A stretch of 64,000 nucleotides of DNA. Source: Spirometra erinaceieuropaei (lineage: Eukaryota; Platyhelminthes; Cestoda; Diphyllobothriidea; Diphyllobothriidae). The notes beneath the pieces were generated by a model, which was not told where the DNA came from, made no database searches, and worked only from the letters and a program-made list of their open reading frames with translations. A program made the position numbers and the translations under genes. The DNA lies in contig CACRXP010000038.1 in NCBI GenBank assembly GCA_902702965.1, positions 1,827,516-1,891,515 on the forward strand. Direction: 5' to 3'. Below are positions 45,621 to 58,321 of the stretch, piece by piece (position 1 is the first letter of the stretch; every line of letters starts with the position of its first letter).

Positions 45621-48600
45621 CCGTATTGATGGAGTTCGTGGTCTCCGATCCCTTTACCCGGTCCCATCTCATGAGAAACTCTGCTGACTCTACATTCCGC
45701 AACAGTAGACACCATTTCTTTAGCTGACAGGAACCAACTGTTCTTCCATGCACTCTGTTTGGTCCAGTTCCTATTTCATGGAAAGGAATGCAGTGTTAAC
45801 CATTCCTTTCTAGACTGTCATCAGTTTACGAGCAGCAGTTTTTTCTCTTGAACCACCCAAACTCTCCAAAGACATCAACCCCTTTATTTACTAAATAGGA
45901 GTTTTTCACTGCTAGCTCGACTGGAGCTTCATTTTTCTTTGTCAATTCCTATACAGTGGCATTAAATACGACTATAAAAATAATTATTATTATTAGATAG
46001 CAATGTGGAACACGGCAGTCAACAGAGATGCTAACATTCAGTTAGTTTTAGTTCAACCTTTAAGCTTTTTTAAAGATGTATATCAGAGGATTGTATACTA
46101 GTAATTTAGAGTAGGAACAACAACTTCTGCTAGTAAACTGCGCGTATGATGAGCAAAATGGTGTGAAAAATGGAGGGAAGTATAAACCAGAAAATGAAAC
46201 CAAAAAGTAAAACACACGAAATTTTAAAAAGGCGTGAAGTAAATTAATCGGAAATCATGCAGAAAGACAGCCGAAGTATCGCAAAAGGAAAAAAGCACAC
46301 TACTACAGAGTATGCTAAAATGTGTGATGAATGCTTGGTCTTTGGAGATAACCAGAGCAATCAAGAACCAATATTCTTACGAAATTTGCACGCGCCATAG
46401 GAAAACCAAGCATTTTATTTAGCTATGAAGACACTTCGGAAAGTATTCATTGAAAAGGACGCACTGTGGAACAATGAAGACTGTGACAGTACCATATCAT
46501 TTTTAAGGAGGTCATTCCATGAGAAAACGGTAATAAGAAGATTATTGCAAACTATGTCGGATGGCAAAAGCCATGAGATAGTGGGAAACCAAAAGGAAGA
46601 GGCTGACACCAATAGTAAACAATTCAGCTAAAAAGAGACTTACGGATCCGACTTATCAACGTTGTGTCTGATTTTGAGTGAAATTTGAAGGCTGCCTACG
46701 TTTTTTAGTGTCATCAATAAACGGGGCCAAATATTGACAACAGTGCTTATATACAGTATGAATTATACATTCATAATGGGCGACCAACAGCTCCTCCTTG
46801 CTGCATGTCATGTACACACAGACAGAGTCCATCATTCATTAGAGGGTTAATTTTTGGAGGTGATAATTGCGGACTCCGGCAAGCAACTGATGTTGTTGGG
46901 CATATGCAAAAATGGATTGCATGGTATATGTCGTCTCTCGGAGTCTGACATAATAAACTGGACGGTCACGGATGTGGTCTTCTCTAAGAACAAATTCGCA
47001 TCAACATGGTCGATCCCATAAAATATTTTGTGAAGTACTGCTATCCTGTCATTTTTCCTGCATTGCTTAAGAAAATATCTCCGGTCGCTTCTTTCTGGTT
47101 GTAGTTGTTTAGCATGTTAAAACGACTTGAACCTTTGCTTGTTTTAACGATTAACGAGGTTATTTTTTTCCGTTTGCAGTGATAGTGATAAAATAGTGGT
47201 CTGATAGTAACTTAATTTGTCCTGACCTACATGCCCGATTGGAATTGCGTTACTTAATTGAACGGATTGAGGAAAAGAACTTCCTTCTTTGTTGTTTTTT
47301 ACGACACAGTGACTAAACATACGTACTTGTAAGTATGGAAGGTAGGCATCCCAAGAAGTATAAATTGTAGTCAAAGGCGTTCTTTGTAAGCGAAAATATA
47401 CGATTAGTTTTATGGATCCTTGTGACTGTTGTGGGGTCAACTGACATCGTAGATATAAAGCATTTCGAAAGATCATGGGCTCGAATTGAGGAGGAAAGGA
47501 AAAGGCTACTACGGAGAACGAAGTGCGGAATAATCTTACTACCTGAAAGTTTTGTCACCTAACTCTTAGACATCAATCATTTGGCCTACCACACCCACCT
47601 CACATTCCTGTGAGCTACCTAATAGAACTGAAGACTTTGCCAATTAGATTTATCTCTTCACATTTTGTTTAGAAGATATTCTCATATCGGAGTAAGATTC
47701 CACGCTCGCGAATTTTTTGTCACATCGGCACGTTTACCAAAAATTTACTTCCGGAACATCCAGTAGCCTTTCACTCAGTATTCGCCGTGGTCTCCTACAT
47801 CGTCCGTCTTTGCCACATTGCGAAGTAGGCTAGGCCACTGGCAGACGTTTAAATTGCAAGCAGTGATTATACGACATTCCCCTCCGCAGCTGCTCAACGA
47901 CTTTTTGTGCCAGGCTCGAGATGCGTGGCGATCACTCTCAGTAGCCAATTCGGAAGTGATGCTTGTTGCACCGCTTTATAGGGTACGCAGACTGATTTCA
48001 AATATAGGCGAAATCGTTTATTTCGATTAGATTTTTGGTTGGACTTTAAATTTTTGACTATAAGTAGCTAGTTCTTACGATTATGTTTGTCGTATTATCA
48101 ACGACTGGCAATGTACAGTATCGTAACTTTCCATCCGTCGTAGCTTCATTCTCGTTCAGGTGTGTCCATATGAATAAAATGTTGCTCCGGTGAACATTTC
48201 AGAAAACAACTATATTTTTATCGATACATTTTCTTTTCTGACCACTGTTATTGTCGATTTATCAATCGGTAAGGGTACTATGCCGTGGTAGATTCCGTCC
48301 TGCCTGCAAATTTTGTTCGTGGTTTTATTTTGTCCACTATAAAGGTCGTCAGTTGTCTGCTTACTTTAAAACTTTAAAAACAAAACCGTGCAGGTAACAG
48401 TTTTGTCACCTCTGAAGGACATTCCAGGTAGTTACATGTCGTATGGAGTAGGAGCTTTTTTGTTGGGACTTTTTAAATTTGGGGATTCTTATGATATCTC
48501 CGTTATTTTTTGTGTTTCAGGGCACTTTGGCTTGTTAGGAAGTTCATTTCGAGAATAACTCGGTCATGTGTGACTGTTGATAGGAGAATAAGACCATTTT

Positions 48601-49099
48601 GGTGTCCCCTGATCCAGAGAGGTTGAAGGCCATGTTAATGGCATAGTTGCAAGTTGGAACTTTTGTAACGACCCACCAACTATATCGAGTTGTTAAAATG
48701 AAGAGAGACTTCACGCGCGGACCTACGATTGTGATGGTATAACTGCGTGCCGGTAAGCATGGCCTTCGCCCTTGCCTCTCTACCGCTGATCCCCTTCCCG
48801 CAGCTCGCCGTAACGCTCGTCTCTCTCTTCTTCCACGTCCGCACATCCGTCGGCCGTCCTCTGCAGCTGTCCCCAGAGTTGCGTTCCCCACCGGTTGTTT
48901 TGTAGGAATGTCTGTGTCATCCTCTCCATCCAGTCAGGTCACTTCCGTGCTGTAACTCATCGAGTTTGTAAAATTTACGGTATTATACTTATCTCAAATT
49001 TCCGTCTGTCCTCACTATATCCCTGTGTCTGCCTAACACTTCTTCTGCACTTTCGCGTGGACCTTGGGAGACCGTGGAAAGGGTGAAACAGCAGTTGAT
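45621..49099. other. Anonymous AT-rich 3.5 kb stretch
   Basis: No domain recognised. Frames at 46425-46631, 47144-47558 and 48544-48891 lack known motifs. No repeat shared with the rest of the window was noticed. Confidence 0.4.
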
Positions 49100-49420
49100 T
49101 AAAATTTTTGCGCGCGCCAGACCTCGATTTATCCCTACATCGAGAATCTAGACGTCTTGGAAAAAGAATTTATGGTTAGAATTCATGCAGCGCTCATGGA
49201 CTGGAGACAACGATGGTATCCTCCAAACTGCCCCGGCTTGTTTTCTTCCGCGTGTCTGTGAACACCAATCAACGCTCCTCCGTTTTCTCCCAGAGAGTCA
49301 TTAGACAATGCAATTATTTACCGAAGCATGCTGTAAATCCTTCTACCGTGAGGGTGTTCAAGAGATATCTGAACAGTCATCTGTTAAAACGTAACCCGAG
49401 CTCTGCAAACCGCATCTAGT
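49100..49420 (+). mobile_element. LINE C-terminal remnant
   Basis: The frame 49213-49419 contains 'FSQRVIRQCNYLPKHAVN' and 'VRVFKRYLNSHLLK', the FSxRV-x-WNxLP..VxxFKxxLD pattern that ends CR1/Jockey-type proteins. The Trp is lost. The RT core is not present upstream. Confidence 0.7.
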
Positions 49421-51149
49421 GGACTACTGAAATGACTACTAACGTACTACTTACGTGATTTAAACAGATCGTTTTATGTACATAAACCTTGGTCAATATG
49501 AAAATTCCACAGTGCGAATGCAGTGAACGTATTTTTCGCAAATGCCACACCTTCTTCACATTTATACATCACCACTTGTTTTATAAATTCTGCACGCTAA
49601 AGCAACATGTAAAATTTTTGCAACTTAACTACTTTTTATGCACACCTGTGCCATTTAAGTGGAGTTTTATGGGCTTCTGTCATTTACTCCAAGTATACTG
49701 ATTGATTTGCCACACGTAGGAATCTCGCATGACTCACCAAGCGATGTTCGTTGTTTGGTCTAGTGCCAGGGTACGGTAACGCCCTTAACTATCGTGGAGT
49801 GTGGTGCTGTCACGTCCTGCACGATGAACGTTTGGTTGGCTTTGAAGGGCTAGATAAGGAAACAAACCGTTCTTAGGATTGTTAACTTCTCTGTTTGGAT
49901 GGCGTCCGGAATTTAACCAGCGTAATTCAAAAAACAGGCGTTGCTGGGTACCCCAAAATCGTCTTCTCTGGTTACAGTAGTTCATAACTAACTAGAACGA
50001 CATGATGATCACACCGAGGGTTCCGCTGAAAAATGAAGCAGGGCGACTGTATATCACACTAGAAACCCTCGGAACAACCCTATTACTAGGCAACTATTTA
50101 ATTGTCCATGAATCCATGCGAGAACGTCAACAATTAGGTGAAAAATTTTATCACTTCAGAGATGGGGCCTTTAACTAGAGTTTGAGTTGGAAAATAAACT
50201 AAGATTCGAATTCCCCCGTCGCATTACGCATTTGTGTAATTGAGAGTGTGGCCATCACAGCAGGCACAATGGTCTTTCAGACCCACCTATTCCACAAGCA
50301 GTCCTGGCTTCTCGGCGTATGTTTACTGGAGTGTCTTAATTTTGTTCGCCTCTCACTTACCCCGCTTGGATCGTCACACCTTGATGGTTTCCACACTTAT
50401 CGCCCATAACCCAATAGTTCCTGGTACCTTTGATTTACCGCCAAATCGGAACTGGAATCGATATAGGCCGACCAGGAAATTCGATGGATTGAGCTATCTT
50501 TGGGGAAATTGCTCTTCGCCTATTTGATGATGCTAGACTACAAAAAATGCGGCAAAAGTTACCGCTCGCCTGGTTGACCTCAAACGTGCGGGGATAGGCG
50601 GGCCTTGGAGGATCTTGGAGAATGCTAATTGCGGCATCATGAGGAGTTGCGTCGTGCACAAAACTGACTAAGGTTGATAATTCGACATTCATCGAAGGAA
50701 TATGGATTTGAGGGCATGAAAACAGTACAAGGTGAGCCGAAAATCTACTCGGGTCAACTAACCTTTAAGGCGGTAAGGAATGATCAGACAGTAATTTTAA
50801 AATAGCAAGGACGTGCGGGTTATTTTCTAAAAGCAGAAATCGATTGGATGTACACGTAACAGACAACGCACTAAGTATTTATCAAGGAAACCACGTTATT
50901 GCAAGGCTAAAACGACTAACTTAACAACCTCGGCGGAATTCAGAACATCTTATTTAGACCTTGAAGTCATAAAAGCGGAGTTCACGTCCCTATTTTGAAT
51001 GTACAGTGATCAAAGTCATTTTAAAACTTTACAGGCCATTCCTGTAAACCCACGTCGGCTAAATGGTGGAAAATGTGACAACTAATTCCAAGGTATTTAT
51101 AAGGAATACCTGCTTTCAGACGCCAGAAAACATGAAATAATGGCGGTGT
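49421..51149. other. Unassigned
   Basis: No supported feature. Plus frame 50240-50527 has no known motif. Confidence 0.4.
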
Positions 51150-51285
51150 CGGCGCACACAAGACACTCCGACTGGAGACAACCAATCGTTGGACGAATGA
51201 CGTAATCCCGCTATCCAATTACATGTACAGTCAGTCCTTTGACGAGAGGTCGCGATAAATGCGTCAAATCCAGTGAACATGAAAC
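51150..51285 (+). repeat. Repeat V, copy 1
   Basis: 'acgaatgacgtaatcc', 'gtcctttgacgagaggtcgc' and 'gtgaacatgaaa' align with 52790-52920. Confidence 0.6.
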
Positions 51286-51839
51286 TTAAATACGCTGGGG
51301 GCGTGTACGAATGTCCACCCAAGTAACAGTTCCGTATCGTGTCGATGACGACTCGGCGGATGTCATCGGCCTATCGGATTTTAGCAAGTCGATTGCGTTG
51401 AGGCATTGGTGGAGATGGGTTATTACTTTTTATCACCTACATTATTTGCTTACACGTAGTTGCGTCCTCTGCTTGGAGAGGCCACAGTGGTCGAAGAGTG
51501 CGTTCCCCTTCAGCAGGTTTTAGCATCACGTAGCCTCCTGTCCCCACTGTATATTGCAACTAGGAAGCCGTCACTGAAGAAAGGCCTCACGATTTACAGC
51601 ACAAAGGCAGACCATCCATAGCCAAATTAACGAATTTCTCATCATCCTCTGTAACAAGGTCTTTCCTATATATTAGCCGCCGCAGTTGCTTCTACAGTCT
51701 AACGTGAACTTTCTCCCCAGTACCCAAAGGCCCTACTTGCAGGGCACAAGATGTCCCCGAAAGCGTCTGAGGATCTGCAGACAACTGCGGCACATTTGGC
51801 TGCGGAGGTAACAGTTCGCCAAACTGGACAGCAAATCAC
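51286..51839. other. Mostly unassigned
   Basis: 51670-51720 ('cgcagttgcttctacagtct') resembles 42470-42520 in the CAPSL-like intron, a weak dispersed repeat. Nothing else seen. Confidence 0.4.
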
Positions 51840-52082
51840 ATTCACACAACCTTCTTCGTATATCTACTTAAGTATCTATTTAAGTATTTACTTAAGTAGT
51901 ATTTTTTGCGGAGTATGAATTTTGCATGCAGCCGGAAATAATTTCTTTCGAATGCGGACATCCTGAGGTAACTTAACTATTATAGAATTGTGCTATATGA
52001 TGATTAGTTTTACAACTCTACTTGATTAATCATTTCAAAACGAATTTCGGTTGACATTTCATGAGTCAGCCCACCTACTGTG
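51840..52082. mobile_element. Palindromic MITE, terminal part (copy 4)
   Basis: Matches the last 240 bases of copy 1, including 'tatagaattgtgctata', 'ggttgacatttcatgagt' and the terminus 'agcccacctactg'. The flanking TA appears mutated to TG. The left arm is missing. Confidence 0.8.
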
Positions 52083-52355
52083 CGTGTGCGGGCAATTCCT
52101 CATCAATGATGAAGCTGTCACGCAAATAAGACTTCCCTTGCTAGAGACGTCATTTGGGAGCGATTTTTGCGGCCTCCTGAATGCACTCGCGCCAGAATCT
52201 AAGTCCATCGGCAGATAGATGACGAATCCGTCACAGCCTTCCATTCTAGGTCGTCTGTTATCGCCAGCAAGGAAGTCTACCGCCTTGTCTACTTTTCTGC
52301 ACACTTCATCGACATCCTTCATGCGTCGTCTAAATGTACGTCCACATACACGCAT
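52083..52355 (-). CDS. Open frame next to a MITE end, possible exon
   Basis: A minus frame runs from 52355 across this segment and ends just inside the MITE terminus. It encodes a mixed-composition peptide ('VDEVCRKVDKAVDFLAG', 'GFVIYLPMDLDSGASAF') that is not repeat-like. I do not recognise a family. It could be an exon cut by the MITE or chance. Splice sites were not convincingly identified. Confidence 0.2.
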
Positions 52356-52424
52356 CTAAGCACAAATAAAGTAGAATTCAAAAGGTAAAAAGCAGCAAGC
52401 ACGGTGGCTTGCGCGCGAATTAGT

Positions 52425-52640
52425 TTATAGGGATAGGTGACTTTATCAGCACCTACCACACTCTCCCTTCCCCACTCCCAACCTGGACCCGGTGTCAAGA
52501 CAGAGTCAAGAAGACCGGAGGCGGGAACAGGGCGCAGGTGGATGGCACGGTCGAGCCCGCAACTTGGCGTTTTACTCCACACTCCCTGGTCCACACAACA
52601 AATCATCAGATTTTTGACCAGCAACAACAACGACACCCCA
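52425..52640 (-). repeat. Repeat X, second module
   Basis: Antisense 'gcacctaccacactctccct', 'acccggtgtcaagacagagt' and 'cttggcgttttactccacac', as in other X copies. Confidence 0.75.
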
Positions 52641-52789
52641 ACAGTGGTCAGAAGGACGATGATGACTGGGCAGCCATGTCCACTACCTGTATACTCAGTG
52701 GGAGCGCAAGCGCACCTACCGTCAAGGAAGTGCTAGCGCATACCAGGCTGCGATGGCCATGGTCCCCTGATACTGGCGTAGCACACGCT

Positions 52790-52920
52790 TACAGACCTTT
52801 TGACCACTCAAGACAGCCAATGATTGCACGAATGACGTAATCCCTTTAACCAATCGCATTTTCCGCCAGTCCTACGACGTGAGGTCGCGGCAAAAGCTCA
52901 TTGAATCTGCATGAAATGTT
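52790..52920 (+). repeat. Repeat V, copy 2
   Basis: Second copy of V, immediately before the zinc-finger LINE tail. It may be part of the same element. Confidence 0.6.
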
Positions 52921-52924
52921 CTTA

Positions 52925-53560
52925 CAGCATGCTAGTGCGGGGGCGGGCGAGAGTTGTTTATGGCATATTTGGAGATGCGTCGCCCTGAGGGAAGATAGAA
53001 GGCATAAGGAGAGGCGTATTACTCGCTGGCCGTCATGGAAATTCCTCGAGGATACTCCAAGTGTGCGTGTGTGTTTCTCGACACACTTAGCACCTCTTGC
53101 ACATCCACCATGCCTAGCACAACCCACACCTCGCCGCCCAGTACACCCACCATCAGCAGCTCCACCACTGCCACCATCTCCGAAACCGACACTGACACCG
53201 CCGACTTTTCCTGTCTACACTGTCCCCGTACATTCACCCCGCATATCGACCTGGTCGGTCACTTGCGAATCCATTGCACAGAGACTGACGAACCAGTGCC
53301 TAGAGCACAAACATACGCTCGCTGCATCCGCCTCAGTTGCCCTCGCACATTCACCCACCGCATGGGCCTATTAAGCCACATGCGCCTCCACGAAAACCTG
53401 AGGTAGACAACTGTCGCTACACCACACAATCACATCTTCCTCCACCTATATCAGAAAGCATCATCACCCACTACAAGCATCCAACTGCTACCTACCACGC
53501 CAGTGGTAAGTGCGCATCTCGGCTTTGTCTCCGCACGGCTCCTTTGCTGCGTGTGATTCG
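52925..53560 (+). mobile_element. LINE C-terminal domain with C2H2 zinc fingers
   Basis: The frame to 53406 encodes a Ser/Thr/Pro-rich linker, then 'FSCLHCPRTFTPHIDLVGHL' with 'RIH', and a second unit '(L)SCPRTFTHRMGLLSHMRLH'. Finger 1 keeps C-x2-C...H-x3-H; finger 2 has lost its first Cys. I recognise this linker-plus-two-finger arrangement as the tail of a LINE protein abundant in diphyllobothriid tapeworms (from memory). It is not likely to be a host transcription factor: there is no upstream start, it is adjacent to repeats, and the copy is decayed. RT is not seen upstream. Confidence 0.7.
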
Positions 53561-53574
53561 AGTTTGAGACAATC

Positions 53575-54135
53575 ACGGTGTGTCAAACGTCGTGGCCCAG
53601 AGGGCTGCTGACTGACGCTCCAACTCAGTCCACGCAGTCCGCCAAGCTGTGCGTTTGCGTGGAGCGGCGTACTAATGGGCCGATAGTCAGGCTAAAACGA
53701 CCCCTTCTTAGCTTGACCTATGACACTGTTAGGCATGTGAGATGTACGCCGCCCAACCCTCCTTGTGTGAAATCCCGATGCTTCTGTTTGGGGGGCCAGG
53801 TCGTGTACGTGGCGCGGGAAGACAAAGTCACCAGATACGTCAGCCACCGCGCCCATTCCCTGCGTCAGTCAACTGACCGACTCGGAAGGTGGCCGGGGCC
53901 TGGAAGGGGAGAGTGAGGTCGACGACTCAGCCCATTTTCCTCACCATAAACAATCCGACGCGCTTGAAGCTATCACGGTGCGCTGAAAGCCGTGGCTTGG
54001 AAGGCTGCCAACATGCACCTCGCGGTCGGCCCAGTGCTGTGTCTGTGTAGAGCGGCCGACAGGTGGTCTAAAAGTCAGGCTGCAATGACTCCCTCTTAAT
54101 GTGGCCTTTATGGCGCTCCCACGCCGTGGGATCCG
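53575..54135 (+). repeat. Repeat Y, one partial and one longer copy
   Basis: 53575-53740 ('cggtgtgtcaaacgtcgtgg', 'agtcaggctaaaacga') and 53870-54135 ('caccataaacaatccgacgc', 'gccgtggcttggaaggct', 'agtcaggctgcaatgact') match in parallel and with 57285-57480. They form a short direct tandem. Confidence 0.65.
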
Positions 54136-54139
54136 AGCA

Positions 54140-54440
54140 GGGTGTGACGGCACGCTTAGGCGCGGCTCCGGCCGCGCCAGCCCCTCGTTTTTTGGTTAAA
54201 ATCTTGGTTATTTGCTGTATGGACCAGGTGGTGTGGGGTGAAGCGCCAAGGTGCGGTCACGACCGTGCCATCCACCTGCGTCCTTCCCCGTCCCTGGTCT
54301 TATTAACTGTCTTAACACCGAGCCCAGGCGTGGGAGGAGAGTGCGGTAGACGCTGTGCAAGTCTGCACGCACTATAAAATAGTTCACGCGCAAGTCACCG
54401 TGCCTGCTCCACCTTGCTGTGGATATCGTCGAGCACGACG
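54140..54440 (+). repeat. Repeat X, second module
   Basis: From 'taaaatcttggttatttgct' to 'ccaccttgctgtggatatcg', with CACTATAAAATAG at 54369-54381. Directly abuts the Y copy. Confidence 0.75.
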
Positions 54441-55574
54441 GTCTAACGGTCGCGTGTGTGCTTTGGTCTGGACATATGACTTGTTGAGGTCAGTTGTGCG
54501 TGGACTGCCGCAGCAAACCACATCGGCCTTAAAAAACTACTCAGAGCGCCTCGCGGGTCCGAGGGTTCCACTGTATGAGATTATCTGGACGAAACAGCAT
54601 AAACCGTGGCCCCAACTCTTTGTTAAAATGCTTCTTTCGCGTAACTGGGATCCGAACTTACTGGACATACGGTCCACTGCCCCACAACACCCTCCCGTGA
54701 CCTTGATTGCATAAACATGGTTCGCACCAATTATACCACCGATATTCTTCAACTGTATGTACATTACGACGCAATAAACCGCGCACTACCGTTAATCTGC
54801 ATTAAAACACATTCTCTGCAGTGACATCCATAAACATAAGAGGGAAAACGCGTCAGTGCACCTAAGCCTAGGAGGCATAACATGTTCAGTCGTTTCAGAA
54901 AAAATCGCGCCTGCTTGCTAACCTAGTCAACAGCGGAAGTCCATCCCGAAGGCGGGCAAGGCTACTTGCATTGGCCATGGAATAGTTACTCCATGAACTA
55001 CTTCGTAACTACTACTTAACTTATCTAAGTAGGCAAACGGGGCAACAGATCGGGGTGCCTGTCCAAACGTTTTTACGAGACCGAATGGGTGACTGTAAAC
55101 AACCGACTGGATACAAAATAGGCACAAACGGTAAGATAAGGTTTTGGTGTCTAATCTAGAACCCTCGCAGGCAGTCGCATAGCGGCCAGAAGTATACGCC
55201 ATCTCCTAGTAAAACGTTCCCAGAGCTGCCTCTCACTGAAACTAGTCCGATACGTATGACGGTCTATTTTAGGTTCCTCCCGCTTTTCTTGCTGAGATGT
55301 TGCACGAAGACATTGGCTCGCGAAAGACCTCTCTAGTTAGTCTTCCCCTAATCAACTTTCGGGATCTCAAGTTCTCGCCTTGAAGAGTCACATCAGGTCA
55401 TTGCAGCAAGAAGTAAGCAGTAACAACGAACGACATTGTATTGGAGAGCATTCAACAGAAATGGTAGAAATAATCACAAACTCCAAACAGTGAATGGTAA
55501 AATAGTAGCAAAAATCTGCGAATCTTGAGAAGCAAAATAAACAATCTGTTCGAAAAGATGAGGTCAGTACCAGT
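54441..55574. other. Unassigned; 3' flank of the TDP2-like gene
   Basis: The 3' UTR of the minus-strand gene should lie just below 55575. No clear poly(A) signal identified. Confidence 0.4.
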
Positions 55575-55877
55575 CTAGACGAGGTCAAAGTGGCCAAGGA
55601 TGGCCCAGTGATCGGAGGGGAAGTGAGTCCGACCGGGCACTCGTTCGAGGCCACGCAGTTCGAAATCGAGCGGCGAAAGACCGCTGCCGGCGGCGTACAT
55701 GCGGTCGAATCGCATGCCATATTGTGCGCGGTAAGTACCGCCCGAGCCAGAGGTCGGGTTATCCAGCGAGAGGTTGGGATTTCGCCTGGGGTCCCAGGTC
55801 ACTTTGGCCTCCCTGCGACCTCCAGCGGCCTGCCAAACATCGACTATGCCTGCTGGCACGCCGCCCAACTGGTTGAT
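55575..55877 (-). CDS. TDP2: Tyrosyl-DNA phosphodiesterase 2-like protein, last exon
   Basis: TDP2 removes 5'-phosphotyrosyl adducts left by trapped topoisomerase II. It belongs to the exonuclease-endonuclease-phosphatase (DNase I-like) superfamily, is Mg-dependent and mainly nuclear. This exon encodes the last 100 residues after acceptor TTCTCCCGCAG. It begins 'INQLGGVPAGIVDVW', then 'VTWDPRRNPNL', 'MRFDRMY', 'LDFELRGLERV' and ends with the catalytic box 'HFPSDHWAILGHFDLV' (SDHW carries the active-site His), stop at 55577-55575. The order and spacing match the C-terminus of animal TDP2. An insertion of about 10 residues (Gly/Ser-rich, 'PTSGSGGT') lies before the RFDR motif. Phase 0 with the exon at 61437. 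Confidence 0.93.
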   Translation of the reverse strand: MNQLGGVPAGIVDVWQAAGGRREAKVTWDPRRNPNLSLDNPTSGSGGTYRAQYGMRFDRMYAAGSGLSPLDFELRGLERVPGRTHFPSDHWAILGHFDLV

Positions 55878-56516
55878 CTGCGGGAGAAAAGGAGTTGCAA
55901 AAAACGTTCGATGAGGGGAGTGAAAGGGGCTGTGGCAACTGTAAGGCAAACATTAGCAAGTAAGTAAATTGAATGTGGAGGCGACCCCGGAAAAAAGCGT
56001 CTAGTTGGCCGTGGCACTCCGAACACAGTGTGAAACACTGGGGAGTGGGGGATGGGGGGGGGGAGTAACTTTTATCATGGCCGGTAACTCCCCGCGTCCG
56101 CGGCGTTTGTCACCTGCCGGGTTGCAGAACAAGGCAACAATCAGAATGGGGTTGGCGACAAAGAGTCGGCCGCGCTGAGTGTGATGACTGCTCAGCTCAT
56201 GCCAGGCGGGTCGTGCCATCAAAAGAATACACAAGGCTGCAGTGAAGAGTAGTCAATTATCGAGAGCTAACTTTTCACACCATGACCAGTCATCACCGTT
56301 CTGACCCCACTGGCAAGCAGATAATTGCAGTGGGGGGTCTGGAAAATGGTTCGGGAACTGTAGGGGCCACAATGTTCTGATGATGGGTCGACTTATCACC
56401 GAGGTTGACCACTCATTCACGCTGTGCAATCACACGCAAACGATAGCCTCGGGAAAAATCGACATACTCGGGGTAGTGTCTTTCACTCTCTAATGATAAA
56501 CTCGGGCAAAACGTTG

Positions 56517-56605
56517 AAAGCCAGGCAAAGTATCTAGTTTCCTGTAGACCGAACCTTCTTTTTCTCAGAATTTTCGAACGTTTCAATCAAAAATGAATGC
56601 ACTCG
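56517..56605 (-). repeat. Repeat R12, partial copy
   Basis: Reverse complement of 59021-59100, including 'catttttgattgaaa' and 'agaaggttcggtct'. Confidence 0.65.
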
Positions 56606-57009
56606 ACTTAAGCGGAGTTTGGATACAGCTGCAGGTGGGCGACGTTTTGGATGCAAGAAGGCTTCTGATAAAAACGGTCCCAGTAAACACGCCTGCAACT
56701 AGTCCTTCCGGTGTGCGCGGAAACGGTTTAGCTCACCCGTCCTAGTGATGACGAAAGCAACGCGAACCACTGAAGTTATTTGCTTTAGTCTTTGAGTCAT
56801 TTTAATTAGGCAGTTAACGCTGATGAATATAGTTCAGTTGCCTTGATCTGCAGATGTTAGAAAAATAATCACACGGCAAAGGAGCGATTCCACGAAGTCT
56901 TTCGTTGCGATATCTAAGACTCTGTCTCGTGTCCGATAGTTGACTATTCCGTTCGAAATAGTTCTACGACTAAACACACAAAATTCAGTAGTCTTCCGAG
57001 GTACGCTAT

Positions 57010-57560
57010 ACTATGAGGTGGGCTAGCAACCCAGTATGTGAAGGCCTGCTGCGCATGTACAACAGGCCGTGCGAGAGATGCGTTGGACCGACACTGGGAT
57101 CAGATCAGGGCACGGCACCCGTTATTCGGGCTGCGAACCCATAACAAATGCCATACATGGGTTGCAGGCCTAGGTGCAGACCCACGCAGCGCCAACCACC
57201 GAAATCAGGTGACTGGTCAGCTCGGAAAGCGGATATGTGCCTGGGAGAGGGAGAGAGAGCATAGTCGACTCCAGGGAATCCGTTTATACGGCAATCAGCG
57301 TATATTCCCCACTATAAACAATTTGAAACGCTTTCAATGTACCCTGACGCGCTAAAAGTCGTGGCTTGGAAGGCTGACAACCGACGGGATAAGTCGGTCC
57401 TCCTCTCAAAACGGAGAGTCGGGCCGCAATGGCTCCTTCACGTGGCTCCTTCGATGGCACTTCTACTCTGTTGGGATCCGAGTCTTCCGTTTCTTGTTTG
57501 TGCTTGAAAACCTGGTCCATCGTGCGCGGACCAGGCATATACGACACATGCAGACGGACT
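57010..57560 (+). repeat. Repeat Y with an X-type first module
   Basis: 57040-57160 matches the first module of X ('gagagatgcgttggaccgac', 'ccataacaaatgccat'). 57285-57560 is Y ('ccactataaacaatttgaaa', 'gtggcttggaaggctgac'). This shows X and Y share a 5' module and a CACTATAAAC box and are probably related non-autonomous elements. Confidence 0.65.
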
Positions 57561-57569
57561 GTTTGACTT

Positions 57570-58290
57570 TGTCCGTCACTGGATGATGGACTTCGGCCCA
57601 AAATTCATACATACAAGGCAAGTTGAAACTGGAGTTCATATACCAGAAAACGCACGGGGAAAGCTGGGGGACCCACTGACGAGCCGAACCCCTCGCAGCT
57701 GCGTCAGGCAGCGGCATAAGATCGGCGAAACACGCGTGTCTGGGCTTTTAGCTATTACCTGTGTTGTGAGTACGGTAAATCATTGCACAGTTCTATACTA
57801 CTGGCTGCCTGTTGGCGGTTTGTGAATATAAAGCGGTTATTCCGCAGTAGCTGATGGATTAAAACCCAAATATTCATATCAAAAATTGGAACGTGTCTGA
57901 AAAGGCCCGTTTCGAAAGATTTAATCCAAGTTCGCGCATTAATTTCCTCGGAAATTAAACAAGGCAATAAGAATTTCGGTCTGAGCCTATAGACCCTGAA
58001 TAAACGGATCTACTCCATGAATTGGAGTATCTACCAGAAGACAGACGGGGAATGCTGGGGGACCCACTGATGAGCCGAACTCCTCGCAGCTGCGCCATGC
58101 GGCGACAGAATATCGGCAAAACACGCGTGTATGGGCTTTTGGCTAGTATCTGTGCTGCTAGTATGGTATCCCCTTACCCTAAAGTATACTACTAGCTGCC
58201 TGTCGGCAGTTAATGAATATTACGCGGTTACCCACTGTGGTTGATGTACATCGACCCAAATATTCATACATAAAAATTTCGGTCCGAGCC
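57570..58290 (+). repeat. Repeat Z, two direct copies
   Basis: Copy 1 about 57570-57885, copy 2 about 57995-58290. They share 'gggggacccactga', 'cctcgcagctgcg', 'aaaacacgcgtgt', 'actagctgcctgt' and end 'cccaaatattcata'. Unknown function; an inverted copy is at 9185-9345. Confidence 0.7.
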
Positions 58291-58321
58291 CATAGACCTT
58301 GAATAAACTGATCTACTTCAA

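Noticed and set aside
53035..53406. Host zinc-finger transcription factor
   Set aside because: One finger is broken, no start or splice context is seen, and the arrangement fits a LINE tail.
55590..55967. 125-codon plus-strand frame
   Set aside because: Antisense shadow of the TDP2-like last exon.
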